DNA of 64,000 bases from Apiosordaria backusii (taxonomy: Eukaryota; Ascomycota; Sordariomycetes; Sordariales; Lasiosphaeriaceae): contig JAUKTV010000009.1 in assembly GCA_030549205.1 (NCBI GenBank), positions 310,001 through 374,000 of the forward strand, written 5' to 3'. Within the stretch, counting starts at the first letter, position 1. The number at the start of each line of letters is the position of its first letter. The notes below the pieces were generated by a model. That model saw only the letters and a program-made list of their open reading frames with translations, did no database searches and was not told the DNA's origin. Positions 46,148-56,811 of this stretch are shown here, one piece after another. The position numbers and the translations under genes were made by a program.

Positions 46148-47196
46148 AACCCTATGGCCAAACCTTACCAACTTCCAAGTTCCCTTGTCCTACCATTTTG
46201 CACCGAGGGACTATAGGCAGCGTTTCGTTTGACTTGCGCCTCAGATAGGTGGCTTTGTGAATCGAACCGCTTCGTTGATGGAAGCCTTTGTGCTCCCGCT
46301 ACAGGTGCCTGACACTCCACAACCAAGAGTGTTCCCTTGACCGGTCTCGCTTCTCTCCTCATTAGGGCAACAATGAAACCTGTCGCTGTGAGATTCAGGC
46401 ATGAAAGACACTAAATAAGCCACGGGCATACATGTTCAGTCTGGCACGAATCCCCTCAGTCCATTACGTATCGGTTTTCGTCGGGACGGAGAGCCTGCCT
46501 TGCTTCCGTGAATTACATGACCCTATTCGAGACTGGGGAAGCTGGGCATGAATACCCCAGATGACCAGGAATTGGCGGCAGCGCAGACCCTTCAGGCGCG
46601 GAAAACAGGGCGATCCGGGGCTGAGATGGCGGCCTGGCCCAATGAGCGGGTTCCCCGATGGGTGCTGACACGAATTTTTTCAGGTTCCTGCTGGTTGGGA
46701 CTTTTTAGTGGAGAATCTAGGTGCCTGTACATACCATAGCAGGCTGGCACCACTGGACCGCGCCAGAGAGGTGCGCATGTGAACCGTAAACCGGGCACGT
46801 TTCTTGAAATCTTTAAAATCGTCTCCTGCCTGCGCCCTCTTTCCCACCTTTTCCCACACGACCAGCGACCACTTTCCAGCTCCCACACCACAAATCTCCA
46901 GAACGACCTACCAACCATCAATGCATATCCAAACGACCGCGCAAGACAATTCTCCTTCTTTCTTCAAGTACCAGATGCGTGCGACTCCAAGCCACAAGGG
47001 ACTAAGCCGAGATACTGAAGTGCGCGCTGACGCTGGACGACGTCGTGGAAAGCCTTGAACGACTAACCTTCTGCGACCTCCGGATTTTATGAGACTCGGA
47101 TTTGCACGTTATCGGCTCAGGACCTTGGGGGAAAACCAGGTCATCTGATCTCGATACATTGGCATAAAACATATTAACACTCAAAACACCATACAC

Positions 47197-47231
<35 letters not shown>
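47197..47231 (+). repeat. ACG trinucleotide microsatellite in 5' leader
   Basis: About eleven ACG units end a few bases before the kinase ATG at 47236, so the repeat is probably transcribed in the 5' leader. Confidence 0.85.
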
Positions 47232-47235
47232 AGCC

Positions 47236-48855
47236 ATGATTGCGAAGGCGACGCCCGCGCTCAAGACGGTGCGCGGGTTCAACAACACCCCTGGGGTTTC
47301 GGGCGATGAGGATTCTGATTATTGCGGTTGCCCCGCGGCACCAAAGACCCCTAACAGGCGGGGCCAGAAGGCGGCCCACATTCTGGACGACGTCGTCAGT
47401 GCCAACTGCAGCCCCATGCTGAAGCCCGTCACCTCCCCCGGCATGAGTGGGATAGGGAAGTTGCGCATGCAGATCGAGAACCTCAGCCTGAGCAACGACA
47501 CGACCGCGGCTTCGTCTCGCGCCAGTTCCTTGACCCGCAGCGACAACTTGGCCTCCTCCCCCTTTTCCAGCGAGACTACGATCAGTAGCGGTCGCCGGGA
47601 CAGCCGCCCCCTTTCCCGTGGAAGCAATTTGAAGAGCCGCACCAGCAGTAGCGATGAGACGGCTTCGGTGGGTTCCACCAGTTACGAGATCAACCTCGAG
47701 CAAGACTTTGTCAGCGATGTCCCGAACGCTACTAGTGAGGCTATTCCTCCCCGTTCTAAGATGACGGCGGAGGATTTCGAGCCCCTGAAGTGTCTCGGCA
47801 AAGGAACCTACGGAACCGTCTTGCTCGTCAAGGAGAAGACCACGGGCCGCTTGTTTGCGCAGAAGCAGTTCAAGAAGGCCTCTCTCATCGTGCACAAGAA
47901 GTTGGTCGAGCAGACCAAGACCGAGCGTCAAATTCTCGAGAGCGTCAACCGCCATCCCTTTGTCGTCAAGCTGTACTACGCTTTCCAGGACCAGGAGAAA
48001 CTCTACCTCATTCTCGAGTACGGCCAAGGCGGCGAGCTCTTCACTCATCTCAGTACGGAACGGATGTTCACCGAAGAGACTGCAGCCTTCTACATGGCCG
48101 AGATGGTTCTCGCTCTCTCCCACCTTCATCAGAATCTAGGTGTAGTCTATCGTGATCTCAAACCCGAGAACTGTCTCCTCGACTCCGAAGGCCACCTCCT
48201 CCTGACCGACTTTGGCCTTTCCAAAGTCGCCGTCGACTCGGACGCATGCAACTCGATTCTGGGAACAGTCGAGTACATGGCCCCGGAGGTGATCCAAGGC
48301 AAAAAATACGGCAAAGCAGTCGACTGGTGGTCCCTCGGCGCACTTGGATTCGACCTCATGACTGGCAACCCTCCCTTCCGGGGTCCTAACAACAAGAAGA
48401 TCCAGGATAATATCGTCAAGCAGAAGCTGGTCTTGCCTTATTTCTTGGGCCCTGACGCAAAGGATCTTCTCACGAGGCTCCTGAGGAAGGATCCTGCCAA
48501 GCGGTTGGGAAGCAACATGCCAAAGGATCTGGAGACGATCAAGAAGCATAGGTTCTTCCGCAAAATCAACTGGAAAGCTCTCGAGGCGAGGGAGTTGCAG
48601 CCGCCGATTCAGCCGATGATCACCGACCCGGAGCTGGCGGAGAATTTCTCTGCCGACTTTACCGAGTTGAGCTTGAGTCCGGTCGTGTCGAGGTTTGATC
48701 AGGCTGAGATTTGGGGTGGAAGGGGGAGTGATGGGGAAGCTGGGTTCGCCGGGAGGAGGGAGGTTGCTAAGGATGACCCCTTTGGCGGGTTTAGCTTTGT
48801 GGCTTCGAGCAGCTTGCTGGAGAGTCATGGGTTTGCGGCCATGCAGCAGGTTTAG
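47236..48855 (+). CDS. AGC protein kinase, S6K/Psk1-like
   Basis: A single exon of 539 residues. A Ser-rich, disordered N-terminus (1-180) precedes the kinase domain from FEPLKCLGKGTYGTVLLV: ATP-binding Lys at 210 (FAQK), catalytic Asp at 307 (YRDLKPEN), DFG at 325-327 and the activation-loop phosphosite Ser340 in CNSILGTVEYMAPE. The C-terminal tail has the hydrophobic motif FGGFSF, with Ser520 as the TOR-type site. The EQTKTERQILESVNRHPFVV and LLRKDPAKRLG blocks match fungal p70 S6 kinase-like Psk1. In fission yeast Psk1 is phosphorylated by TORC1 and in turn phosphorylates ribosomal protein S6. The likely site of action is the cytosol. Confidence 0.9.
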   Translation: MIAKATPALKTVRGFNNTPGVSGDEDSDYCGCPAAPKTPNRRGQKAAHILDDVVSANCSPMLKPVTSPGMSGIGKLRMQIENLSLSNDTTAASSRASSLTRSDNLASSPFSSETTISSGRRDSRPLSRGSNLKSRTSSSDETASVGSTSYEINLEQDFVSDVPNATSEAIPPRSKMTAEDFEPLKCLGKGTYGTVLLVKEKTTGRLFAQKQFKKASLIVHKKLVEQTKTERQILESVNRHPFVVKLYYAFQDQEKLYLILEYGQGGELFTHLSTERMFTEETAAFYMAEMVLALSHLHQNLGVVYRDLKPENCLLDSEGHLLLTDFGLSKVAVDSDACNSILGTVEYMAPEVIQGKKYGKAVDWWSLGALGFDLMTGNPPFRGPNNKKIQDNIVKQKLVLPYFLGPDAKDLLTRLLRKDPAKRLGSNMPKDLETIKKHRFFRKINWKALEARELQPPIQPMITDPELAENFSADFTELSLSPVVSRFDQAEIWGGRGSDGEAGFAGRREVAKDDPFGGFSFVASSSLLESHGFAAMQQV

Positions 48856-49514
48856 GGGACTAGACGGGAGAGTGAGAGGAAGATGAGGGAGAAGGGGGTA
48901 TGAAGTGTAGAACTGTGGTTGGCGTTTTCTTTTTGCGACGCGAGACGAGGAAGAGCTAGATGAGGGAGAGGAGAGGTTTTGGCTTGGACAACAAAAATGA
49001 AGAGACCGCTTGGAAGAGGGAGAGGGGAGTTAATTTCTTACTTTATTCTGGCAGATGGCGAGGCGTTTTGGGCGAAGGGAAGGAGCTCGCGAAAAGACAA
49101 AAAAACAGTAAGCCAGCAAGCGAGGGCGACTGTGTGACCATCTTGCTTTTAGAGGTTAGAGCATGTCCAACCGAGCAGAGCAGCTAGACGACTAGAGCTA
49201 CATCATTTCTACTAGAGAGAAAAGGAGGTTAATGGGAAGTCTGTGTGTTTTCTTTTCTGCTTGGGGAGGGGGTTTCGTTCGTGTCCGCCTATCTTTATTT
49301 TCCGCTTTTGTTGTGGTGTGATGGGCCGCCTGCCATGCCGTTGTCGGTTGAGTGACCAAACCTTTTGTCAAAGATCGTCGACATCTCTAGTGTATGCCCA
49401 AGCTGTTGTGTGTCGTCTTTTCTTACTTACCACGCCCTGGACCAAAAAACTGGCACCGCTACCTGCACAGCCTACCACATAAACTACTAGATACAGGCGT
49501 TCCGATTGCAATCG

Positions 49515-49639
49515 AAGGCCTATTACACCATTTTAAGGCCTGTCGACTATCTTTAAGGGTCTATCGACTATCTTTCGAGGCCTAACGGCTCGCTTGTGTG
49601 GTCTGTCAACTGTGTTTTGATGCCTGTTAAACACTTGCA
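49515..49639 (+). repeat. Degenerate ~21-bp tandem array, about six units
   Basis: Units of 20-22 bp follow one another: AAGGCCTATTACACCATTTT, AAGGCCTGTCGACTATCTTT, AAGGGTCTATCGACTATCTT, CGAGGCCTAACGGCTCGCTT, then two weaker units starting TGTGGTCTGTCAACTG and GATGCCTGTTAAACAC. The shared core is GGCCTnT/A...AC..TTT. The second and third units are nearly identical. Confidence 0.6.
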
Positions 49640-50664
49640 GTACCGGTTTTTTTGTCCACCGCGTGTGCTTACTTACCCCGTATGATAAGAGTTCGTCATC
49701 GGCTGCCTCCCTTGGTGTTTACTCATTGTTTTCTAATCAGAAAGCCCGACATGTAAAAACACAAACACGACTTTCTCTTTCCCGGACTTGAATGCCATGT
49801 AGGTTGGTAAGCGATGTGCTGTACATACATGAGCGAGTTGATGACGCGTAACCTCTCTCTTGGCAGGTGTAAGAGGCTTACAAGAGTGTGTGGGTGGGAC
49901 GGGAGGAGTGTACACTATAGCTGCCCCTTTTATACCCCTAACCTGCCGGACTATTGCTGTGGCCAAGGATCCCGATCCCCTGGAGCTGCTGTCGCTAGCC
50001 AACAACAGGTGCCGCTGGGGGGGTTACTTTGCGTAATCTGAGACGACCGCACGACGGGAACGGGCCAGAACAATTTGTTGGCGTTGAAGGAATGCCAGGA
50101 ATCTGTAAGCGGGATGGGATGGTGGGGGGGAGGGGCAGGGAGGGGCAGCAAGCAGCGAGAACTTGGTTGGGGATCTACAATCTTATTCTCACCTTCGAGA
50201 AGCCAAGAAGTTGACTGAGACCTGACAAATGCATCCTTCTCTACTGCAGTAGGAGATAAGTGTCTTGTCATTATCATCAACAAACATGGGGAAAGTCCGG
50301 ATGTCAGATATTGGGGCTTAACACCCCTGCATTGTGCACTGTCAAACAACAGACGTCGTCATCTCATCCCGTCCTTCTATCATATCCAAGTCTGGTAAAA
50401 ATCCTGGCAAGAATGTCAGTGAGATAATGGTATTTTGACGTTTGACAGAATCCCAACTTCGCAATGTTGCCCTGAAAACATACACTTCGATCGACACAAA
50501 GTGCTGTTACACTGCAGCTTTGACTGTCTGGCACTGCGTCTGAAGTTAACCAAGTACTCCGTACTACACGCTCGGCAGTTTTCCCATCGCCTAGCCCAGC
50601 GGGGGCAAGCGCTAAACCGATTTGGGGTTGGTGAGTAATTAAAGTCGAAAGCGGTTCCTGGAGC

Positions 50665-50699
50665 GGCTGGGCTGGGCTGGGCGCTGGTGGGCTGGGGGA
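50665..50699 (+). repeat. GGGCT-rich short tandem run
   Basis: GGCTGGGCTGGGCTGGGC followed by related GGTGGGCTGGGGG sequence. Low-complexity, with G-tracts that could form a quadruplex. Confidence 0.65.
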
Positions 50700-52220
50700 G
50701 TTATTTCTGGTGATCACTCAGAAAGAAGTGAGCCGGATCTGGAGCTATCCGTCACTTTTTTTTGGGAACGTCATTGCCCCTCCTTCTTCATCTTGCTCGT
50801 GGGTTGGGGGGTTTCGTACGAAAACAATCAGTTCGCGATGTTTGGTCGGGAAAGAGGTGGGCAGGCATCGGGCCCGAGTATGACGGACGTCGGGGTTGAT
50901 CGGTCCTTGGTGTTGTTGAGGTGACTTACATGATATGGTGGTAAGTATCGTGGGGCTCCGGGGAAAGGGGAAGCTGCAGCGCACCTACCTTAACCCAACC
51001 ACGAACAGCAGACCGCAAGATGAGCAACGTGGTCGTTTGTGGCTGAGCTTCTACAGACATGGCGTTCGCACGCGCCAGAGATACGGTAGAGACGCTCTAT
51101 TGAAAAATGATGCTGCCAAGTGACGGTAGATCCTGCTGAAACAGATCTATCACCACCAAATTTGCCGAGCTTTGCATCCCGCCCATGCCATCCCGTGCTG
51201 AGACATACGTAACTGTTTTATCAAAGATCGGTTCTTAGATTCCTTGTTGTACTCGGTGTCTGAGAAATGCGTTGGTGCGGATTGGACGGGATGGAACGGA
51301 GAGTTTGTCTCTTTTGGCTGACACCGAGGTTACCTAGCTTAGGTAGGTACGTGAGTGGTCGGGGCTGGGCTGAGAAAAGATCAGACTGCCGCGCCGCTTT
51401 GCATATTGGGATTCCAGTCTGACCCAAGACGAACATGGCAAGCGCTGTGCAGTTGAATGAGGGGAACTTCATCCATCAGCAAGCCCGCATGCATGCGTTT
51501 GCATCGCCCCGGGTGGTGGGAGGGAAGGGGACTGGGCTAGGTACATCATTATGAGATGGCGGAACTATGAAAATCGTTCCTGCCGCATACTGAAACTTAT
51601 AACTTCAGGTGACGTCTCCCTTTTGAAGTCATTCTTCTTCTTCCGGCCGGAATATTTTCCTGGCCATTTCCAGCCTGTCGTCATTGCCCTGCTCTCCCGT
51701 TCTCGTTCCTGCATCAGCCATTTTCGGGGAATTGTTGCCCTCTTTGTGAGGAACAGGCAAGTCGGTTACTACCAGGTAAGTTTAAACGGCCCTTCTCGAC
51801 CTGAAAGACCAGCGCTTTGTGTGTGGTGCACCCCCAGCAACCGCGCCTTCCTCTTCTCCAATTCTAAAAAAACAAGTCAAGAAAGAGCAAGAGTTACGCC
51901 GCCTTCCTGCCCGCGCGTTACACCAATTCGTTAAGCAACCAGCCCGTGCAGGAACCGTTCGTGGGATTGTCCCCGACCTAAACACCAAACCGTTCTTCAT
52001 ATATCTAACGGATAGGAACTGGTCTTGAAAACGATTTTCCTCTCTGAGTTATCTGAATTCACACCTCTTCTCCCGGGCAGTTTCTCTTCGTCGCCAGTTT
52101 TGGAATTGTTGGTCCCTGGTGTTGGTTTTTCACGTTACTGCTGTTTTGCTGGCGTGTCCCTTTGCTGGTGGCATCTTCTGGTTGTTGAAATTTCAAATCC
52201 CTTCCGGTACACACTCGACA

Positions 52221-53672
52221 ATGAAGAGAGTTGGGGGCAAGTCGTTTTTGGCCTCGGCGTTGCTGGGTAAGTTGCTTCCCCTTGCCGTCCATCAACACAT
52301 TGCCTGACATTGACATCCTGATAGGTGCCAGCCTGGTGCAAGCCGACCCTCAAAGCATTTGTGCCACCGATAACATCTGCTTCAGCATCGCTGTCCCAAC
52401 CTCATCGGCAAGCTCAAACTCTGGCAACATCTACTTCCAACTGAAGGCGCCGACGACGTATTCATGGGTGGCGCTCGGCACCGGCTCTCAAATGGCCGGC
52501 TCCAACATCTTTGTCATGTACCAGGATGGGAAGGGCAATGTGACGATTTCACCACGCCTGGGAACGGCACACAGTCAGCCTCAGTGGGACCAGAGCAGCA
52601 CAGCAGCCCGATTGGTATGAATCCCCTTCCTGGCCTCATTCTTTGCATTTCGGCCTTACTAACATCTCTTGCAGACACTGCTTGCTGGCAGCGGTGTTGC
52701 GGATGGCACCATGACGGCGAACGTTGCGTGTGCAAACTGCGAGTCTTGGAACGGCGGTGACATGTCCCTGCAGGGTACCAGCGTGCCTTGGATCTCAGCC
52801 TGGAGAACAGGATCCTCGCTGGCAACTACCAACAAGGGCGCCAGCATCTCTCAGCACGGGGGCAGTGACCATACCGGTTTCAATATCGATCTGACAACTG
52901 CAACTATTAGCTCCGACAGCAATCCGTTCCTCGCGTCTCGGAACACTGTGGACGGCAATGGCAGTGGTTCGGGCTCGGGCTCTGGCTCGGGCTCTGGTTC
53001 AGGAGGCAACGGAATCACACTGGCCCGAGGAAATCCCAACGCCGCTACTATCCTCGCAGCTCACGGTATCATCGGGGCTCTGGTCATGGCGGTGCTTTAT
53101 CCTCTGGGTTCCCTTCTCATGCCGCTGCTTGGCAGGTGGTGGGCCCATGGAGCATGGCAGGTGATTACTTTCTGTCTGATGTGGGCGGCTTTCGGTTTGG
53201 GCGTTCAGAGCGCCAAAGACCGTAACATGGTGAGTATTCTCTCTGACGTCCTTGTGACCTTTGACTGACAGCCGAACAGCTTTTCACTCAGTCACATACC
53301 ATTCTCGGCACCGTGGTCATCGCTTTGTTCGGGATCCAGCCTGCCCTCGGGTACATCCATCATCGTCAGTATGTTCAGACTCAAAACCGTGGTCCGGTCA
53401 GTTACGTACATATCTGGCTCGGCCGGATCCTGATGCTGTTGGGCATCATCAACGGTGGCTTGGGACTCCAGCTAGCCCAAGAACGCAGCGAGCTCGTGAT
53501 CGCCTACAGTGTCGTCGCCGGCATTATTTTCCTATGTTATATCCTTGCCAAAGCTTTTACCGTGCTTGGGGCTCAGAGAGCAAACAGGATTAGGAGCCAT
53601 AAGGAGGCAAACATCCCTAGCAACAGGAGGCCATACCAAGAGTCAAGGAGGCATAATGGGAGATATGCTTAG
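52221..53672 (+). CDS. DOMON-cytochrome b561 membrane protein
   Basis: Four exons: 52221-52266, 52325-52614, 52675-53229 and 53280-53672, for 427 residues. A signal peptide (MKRVGGKSFLASALLGASLV) precedes a DOMON domain of the cellobiose-dehydrogenase cytochrome type (~25-195; YSWVALGTGSQMAGSNIFVM). A (GS)n linker follows, then five or six helices of a b561 domain. Candidate haem-ligand His residues lie in AAHGIIGALVMA, QSHTILGTVV, YIHHRQ and YVHIWLGR. The C-terminal tail is Arg/Asn-rich. Such proteins are thought to pass electrons across the plasma membrane between an outer DOMON haem and inner donors. The function in fungi is unsettled; a role in iron reduction or lignocellulose redox chemistry is possible. 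Confidence 0.9.
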
Positions 53673-54242
53673 GTGGTTGAGACGGGGGTATGGCATTAGA
53701 TTCATAATATTTGGCGCGCAGATACATCCGGGGGCAGCATATGCACGGAGTTTTTATCTAGGCTTTTGCTCGAGTTGGACGTTGAGTTATTGAATTAATA
53801 TCAAGTTTTGAGCTTCTCCTCTCCTCTCATTGCGCTTGTGATTGTTAGTTTGACATACCTGATGATGTCGTGAAACCGCCAATCCCTCGCGGGATATTTC
53901 CAACTAGTAAAAAGGCTGAGCTTTGCCAATTGGGCTCCTGGAATTGCTGAATGAATTCATTGCAGTGAGTTGGGATGAAATGTACAGTAAGTTGAGATGA
54001 ACGATGGGTGGTGACAACGGGGACCGTCACGTGACGCGGCTACCGATGATTCCCGGCACCTTGAGCGCTGCGCGACGTTGAGCCGGGGCTTTTTTGAAAA
54101 CCTCTCAGCCAAGGACCTCCACCTCTTGCAGGAGACAGCAGCCGACCTTCAACCCCCGCGACTCCGACGACACCTCCCCCCAGCGTCAGGCCTGTTCAGT
54201 TGTCTTTTTTCTCGACAACCACACCACATAACCCCACTCAAA
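53673..54242. promoter_or_regulatory. Spacer and ATP14 promoter region
   Basis: Presumed 3' UTR of the DOMON gene, then the ATP14 upstream region. No gene or strong motif seen. Confidence 0.45.
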
Positions 54243-55120
54243 ATGTTCTCCCGGGCTTCGGTATGTTTTGATTGATTCCCAGCAGTCAATTGGTATTTGG
54301 AGGGGACCGGAAATTGACTCGTTTTCGTCATGGACAGACCAAGGCCGTCTCGGCTGTCTCCAAACTTGCTGCCGGCCGGACTGTTGCCGCTGTGCAGATG
54401 AGGACTTTTATTGCTCCTACTATTTCGCGGAGAGGTATGTGGATTTTGTTTTATCGAGGGGGAAAGCGGATGGAGGGGCGACACCGAGAGGGAACAGCAC
54501 AACAACCCGACGCCGATGCCGAGCCGGAGATAACGGATGGGGAATGAAGGAGGATTGGAGGGGAGTTTTATGGGGGGAAGGGAAAGGGTGATGTGTAAAG
54601 AGGGGGGATTGTAGAAATTAAAGAGAGGGTATGGGAATGGGAATGACGTGGATGGGAGCTTGGGGTGCTGGAGCTGGGGTGGTGGAGGACAGGGAGGGAT
54701 GCTCGAGCAGCAGCAGGCGATATCTACGACGACGGCGACGGCCACGATGACGACAACACCTACCCCTCCGGACCCCGACGCCAGCAGTACTGTTGATTAG
54801 TGTGCAAGGAAAACCAATACTAACAAATCCTCCCCATTGTAACAGCCGACTTCGTCCAGGAGCTCTACCTCAAGGAGCTCAAGGCCTACAAGCCCACCCC
54901 GATCAAGGAGTCTGACGCTGTCGGCAACGTCGCCACCTTTTCGCTCCCCAAGCCCCCCAAGTCCCCCGAGGAGGCCGACCTCGCCTCCAGCCTCAAGGAG
55001 TACGAGACCATGGCCGTTGAGGTCGAGGGTTCCGAGGTGGACGCCAGCGGCGCCCAGACCCAGGCGGTTGTCGAGGACTGGCTTGTTGAGGAGGAGGAGG
55101 ATGATGGTGCTCACCACTAA
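54243..55120 (+). CDS. ATP14: Mitochondrial ATP synthase subunit h
   Basis: Three exons: 54243-54260 (18 nt), 54338-54434 and 54846-55120, for 129 residues. The presequence MFSRASTKAVSAVSKLAAGR is strongly basic and Ser/Ala-rich, with likely cleavage in the MRTFIAPTISRR region. The mature part begins ADFVQELYLKELKAYKPTPI, the signature of subunit h (F6-like), and ends with the acidic WLVEEEEDD. It belongs to the peripheral stalk of the F1Fo ATP synthase, on the matrix side. Intron 2 is 411 nt, more than three times the size of the whole exon before it, in a gene of only 390 coding bases. Confidence 0.9.
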
Positions 55121-56811
55121 GGATCTCTTTTCTCCTCTCAGTACATTCGACAGCTGAATAAAACATCCTTTACACCTTTTGTTCTATCCGGCTCGAATAA
55201 ACATTGAAAGATGAGGAACACTCGGATGAACGGAGGAGGACGATGAGGGGGGAATAAAAAAAGATGAATTTCTTATATCCATCAGTGGGAGTTTGGTGGT
55301 TAAGGGTTCCTATGGGCCTGCTGGAACTTGAACTGTCAAACTTCCAACGAGATAGCAAAAAATGAAGGTGTGTGTGGGGGTGGGGGAGGATGATTTCGGA
55401 CCTTTAGAGGGCCGTAAATCAAGTGTATATTGTTCTCCTTTTTTGTTTCATTATGGCCTTGGTATCAACATCTCTCCCCGCTGGCAAACTTGTGAATTCT
55501 TGACTGCTCTGGTGATTTTCACGATGTTGTTCTCCAGTTCTGCCGGAGGTTGGTAGGGAGGCTTGGAAGCTCTAGATGGCAAAGCTCTTGAGTTTCATGA
55601 TCAATGTTTCCCTGACTCGATATTCATACATCCGCCCCCTTGATGATCGCCTTGTGTTTGATCCTTCCCGATACTCTAGAGGCGTGAGTACATTCCACCC
55701 AGTCCAACATTTCGTCTACCTTGTCTTAAGGTCAGCATACCTAACCTCCCGCTCAGCACCCATGAAAATCCCGTCACATCTCGCTCTCCCGCACCCCCCC
55801 CACCTCAAACATTAATTAGATGGTAGCAAGGACTATTCATGCGTTGTACCTCGAGTTTCCTTTTTGTTTATATCACGGCAATTAATATTACATACAACTC
55901 TCTATCGTGATGACTTTTCTAACATGGTGCCTTGGTGTCTTCCTATATTTGTACGTTTCTACAACGACTTTGACTAGCTAATAGCTAAGAGCTATATATT
56001 AACAAAATTATTATCCCCTGTTTTTATTTCGAACTCACGAAAACAATAACACCAACACATCAAACTCAACACACACCCACACACACACATACCACCAGAA
56101 GCTCAAACTAAACCGACAAATGCTCAAAACACACACAACACACATCACCCCACTCTTATTATCCAGAAAAGCAGAGGAAAGGCCGAACGAGAGCTCCATT
56201 ACCCTTTTGAACCTTGTTAACATTGACATCAACGATGTGCAAGTGTGTGCTTCCGTCAACATAGAAATCAACAAATCTGCCCCAGTACGCTTCTTCTTCT
56301 CTCGTCTCTGATCCACTACCACCACACTACCACCACCACCACCTCTTCTCACACAGAAATTATTATAGTAGTACTCTTGTCATTCTTCACCACTGTTGAT
56401 TGCAATAAAACAAAATCAAATAACCACACACGAAAACTGAATCCCTTCACGCCGAAAAAACGCCTTGCCAGGTTGCTGTTGTTGTGTTCTTTCCCCATTT
56501 CATACATCAAAAAAAGAAACCAGGAACACCCAACCGCCCCCCCCCCCTCACCACACCACCGAACCCATGCCAAATATGAACCGACCTGAAATGCAGAATG
56601 CTATGGTAATAAGTAGTAGTGCGTAATAAGAGTTTCGTTGGAGTCATCAAACAAGTTTCTGTGAAAAAAAGTGTTCTTTTCTTTTTGCTTGAGTGAGTTA
56701 TGTGCCATTTCCCTCACCACAGAGAGTAATCAAATGAAAAAAGGCTGAAAGTAACAAGATTGATCGAGAAGAAAGGAGGACGGTCATAGGTAGAGAGAGA
56801 GCCATGCGAGA
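55121..56811. other. Convergent 3' region, ATP14 / SCH9, with CA and CCA repeats
   Basis: No gene. AT-rich sequence near 55820-56030, CA-rich sequence at about 56056-56094 and CCA repeats at about 56316-56343. The right end is probably the SCH9 3' UTR. Confidence 0.5.

Larger units (their letters stand above)
46001..47235. promoter_or_regulatory. Divergent region, PRP4 / S6K-like kinase
   Basis: About 1.2 kb with no gene. AACCCTAACCC, a telobox-like word, lies at 46137-46147, about 140 bases before the PRP4 start. An (ACG)n run of about 11 units (47197-47231) ends just before the kinase ATG. Confidence 0.5.
48856..52220. other. Gene-poor spacer, 3.4 kb
   Basis: I find no gene between the kinase and the DOMON gene, both on the plus strand. 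It holds a degenerate ~21-bp array (49515-49639), a GGGCT-rich run (50665-50699), a CCTAGCTTAGGTAGG word (51332-51346) and T-rich sequence. The last few hundred bases are presumably the DOMON gene's promoter and leader. Confidence 0.5.

Noticed and set aside
46258..46267. Perfect Pol III B box (GGTTCGATTC) on the minus strand
   Set aside because: No A box at a usable distance and no T-arm or acceptor pairing, so no tRNA call.
47002..48129. 375-codon minus-strand frame
   Set aside because: Antisense to the S6K-like kinase and made of Leu/Arg/Gly-rich shadow sequence; no motifs.
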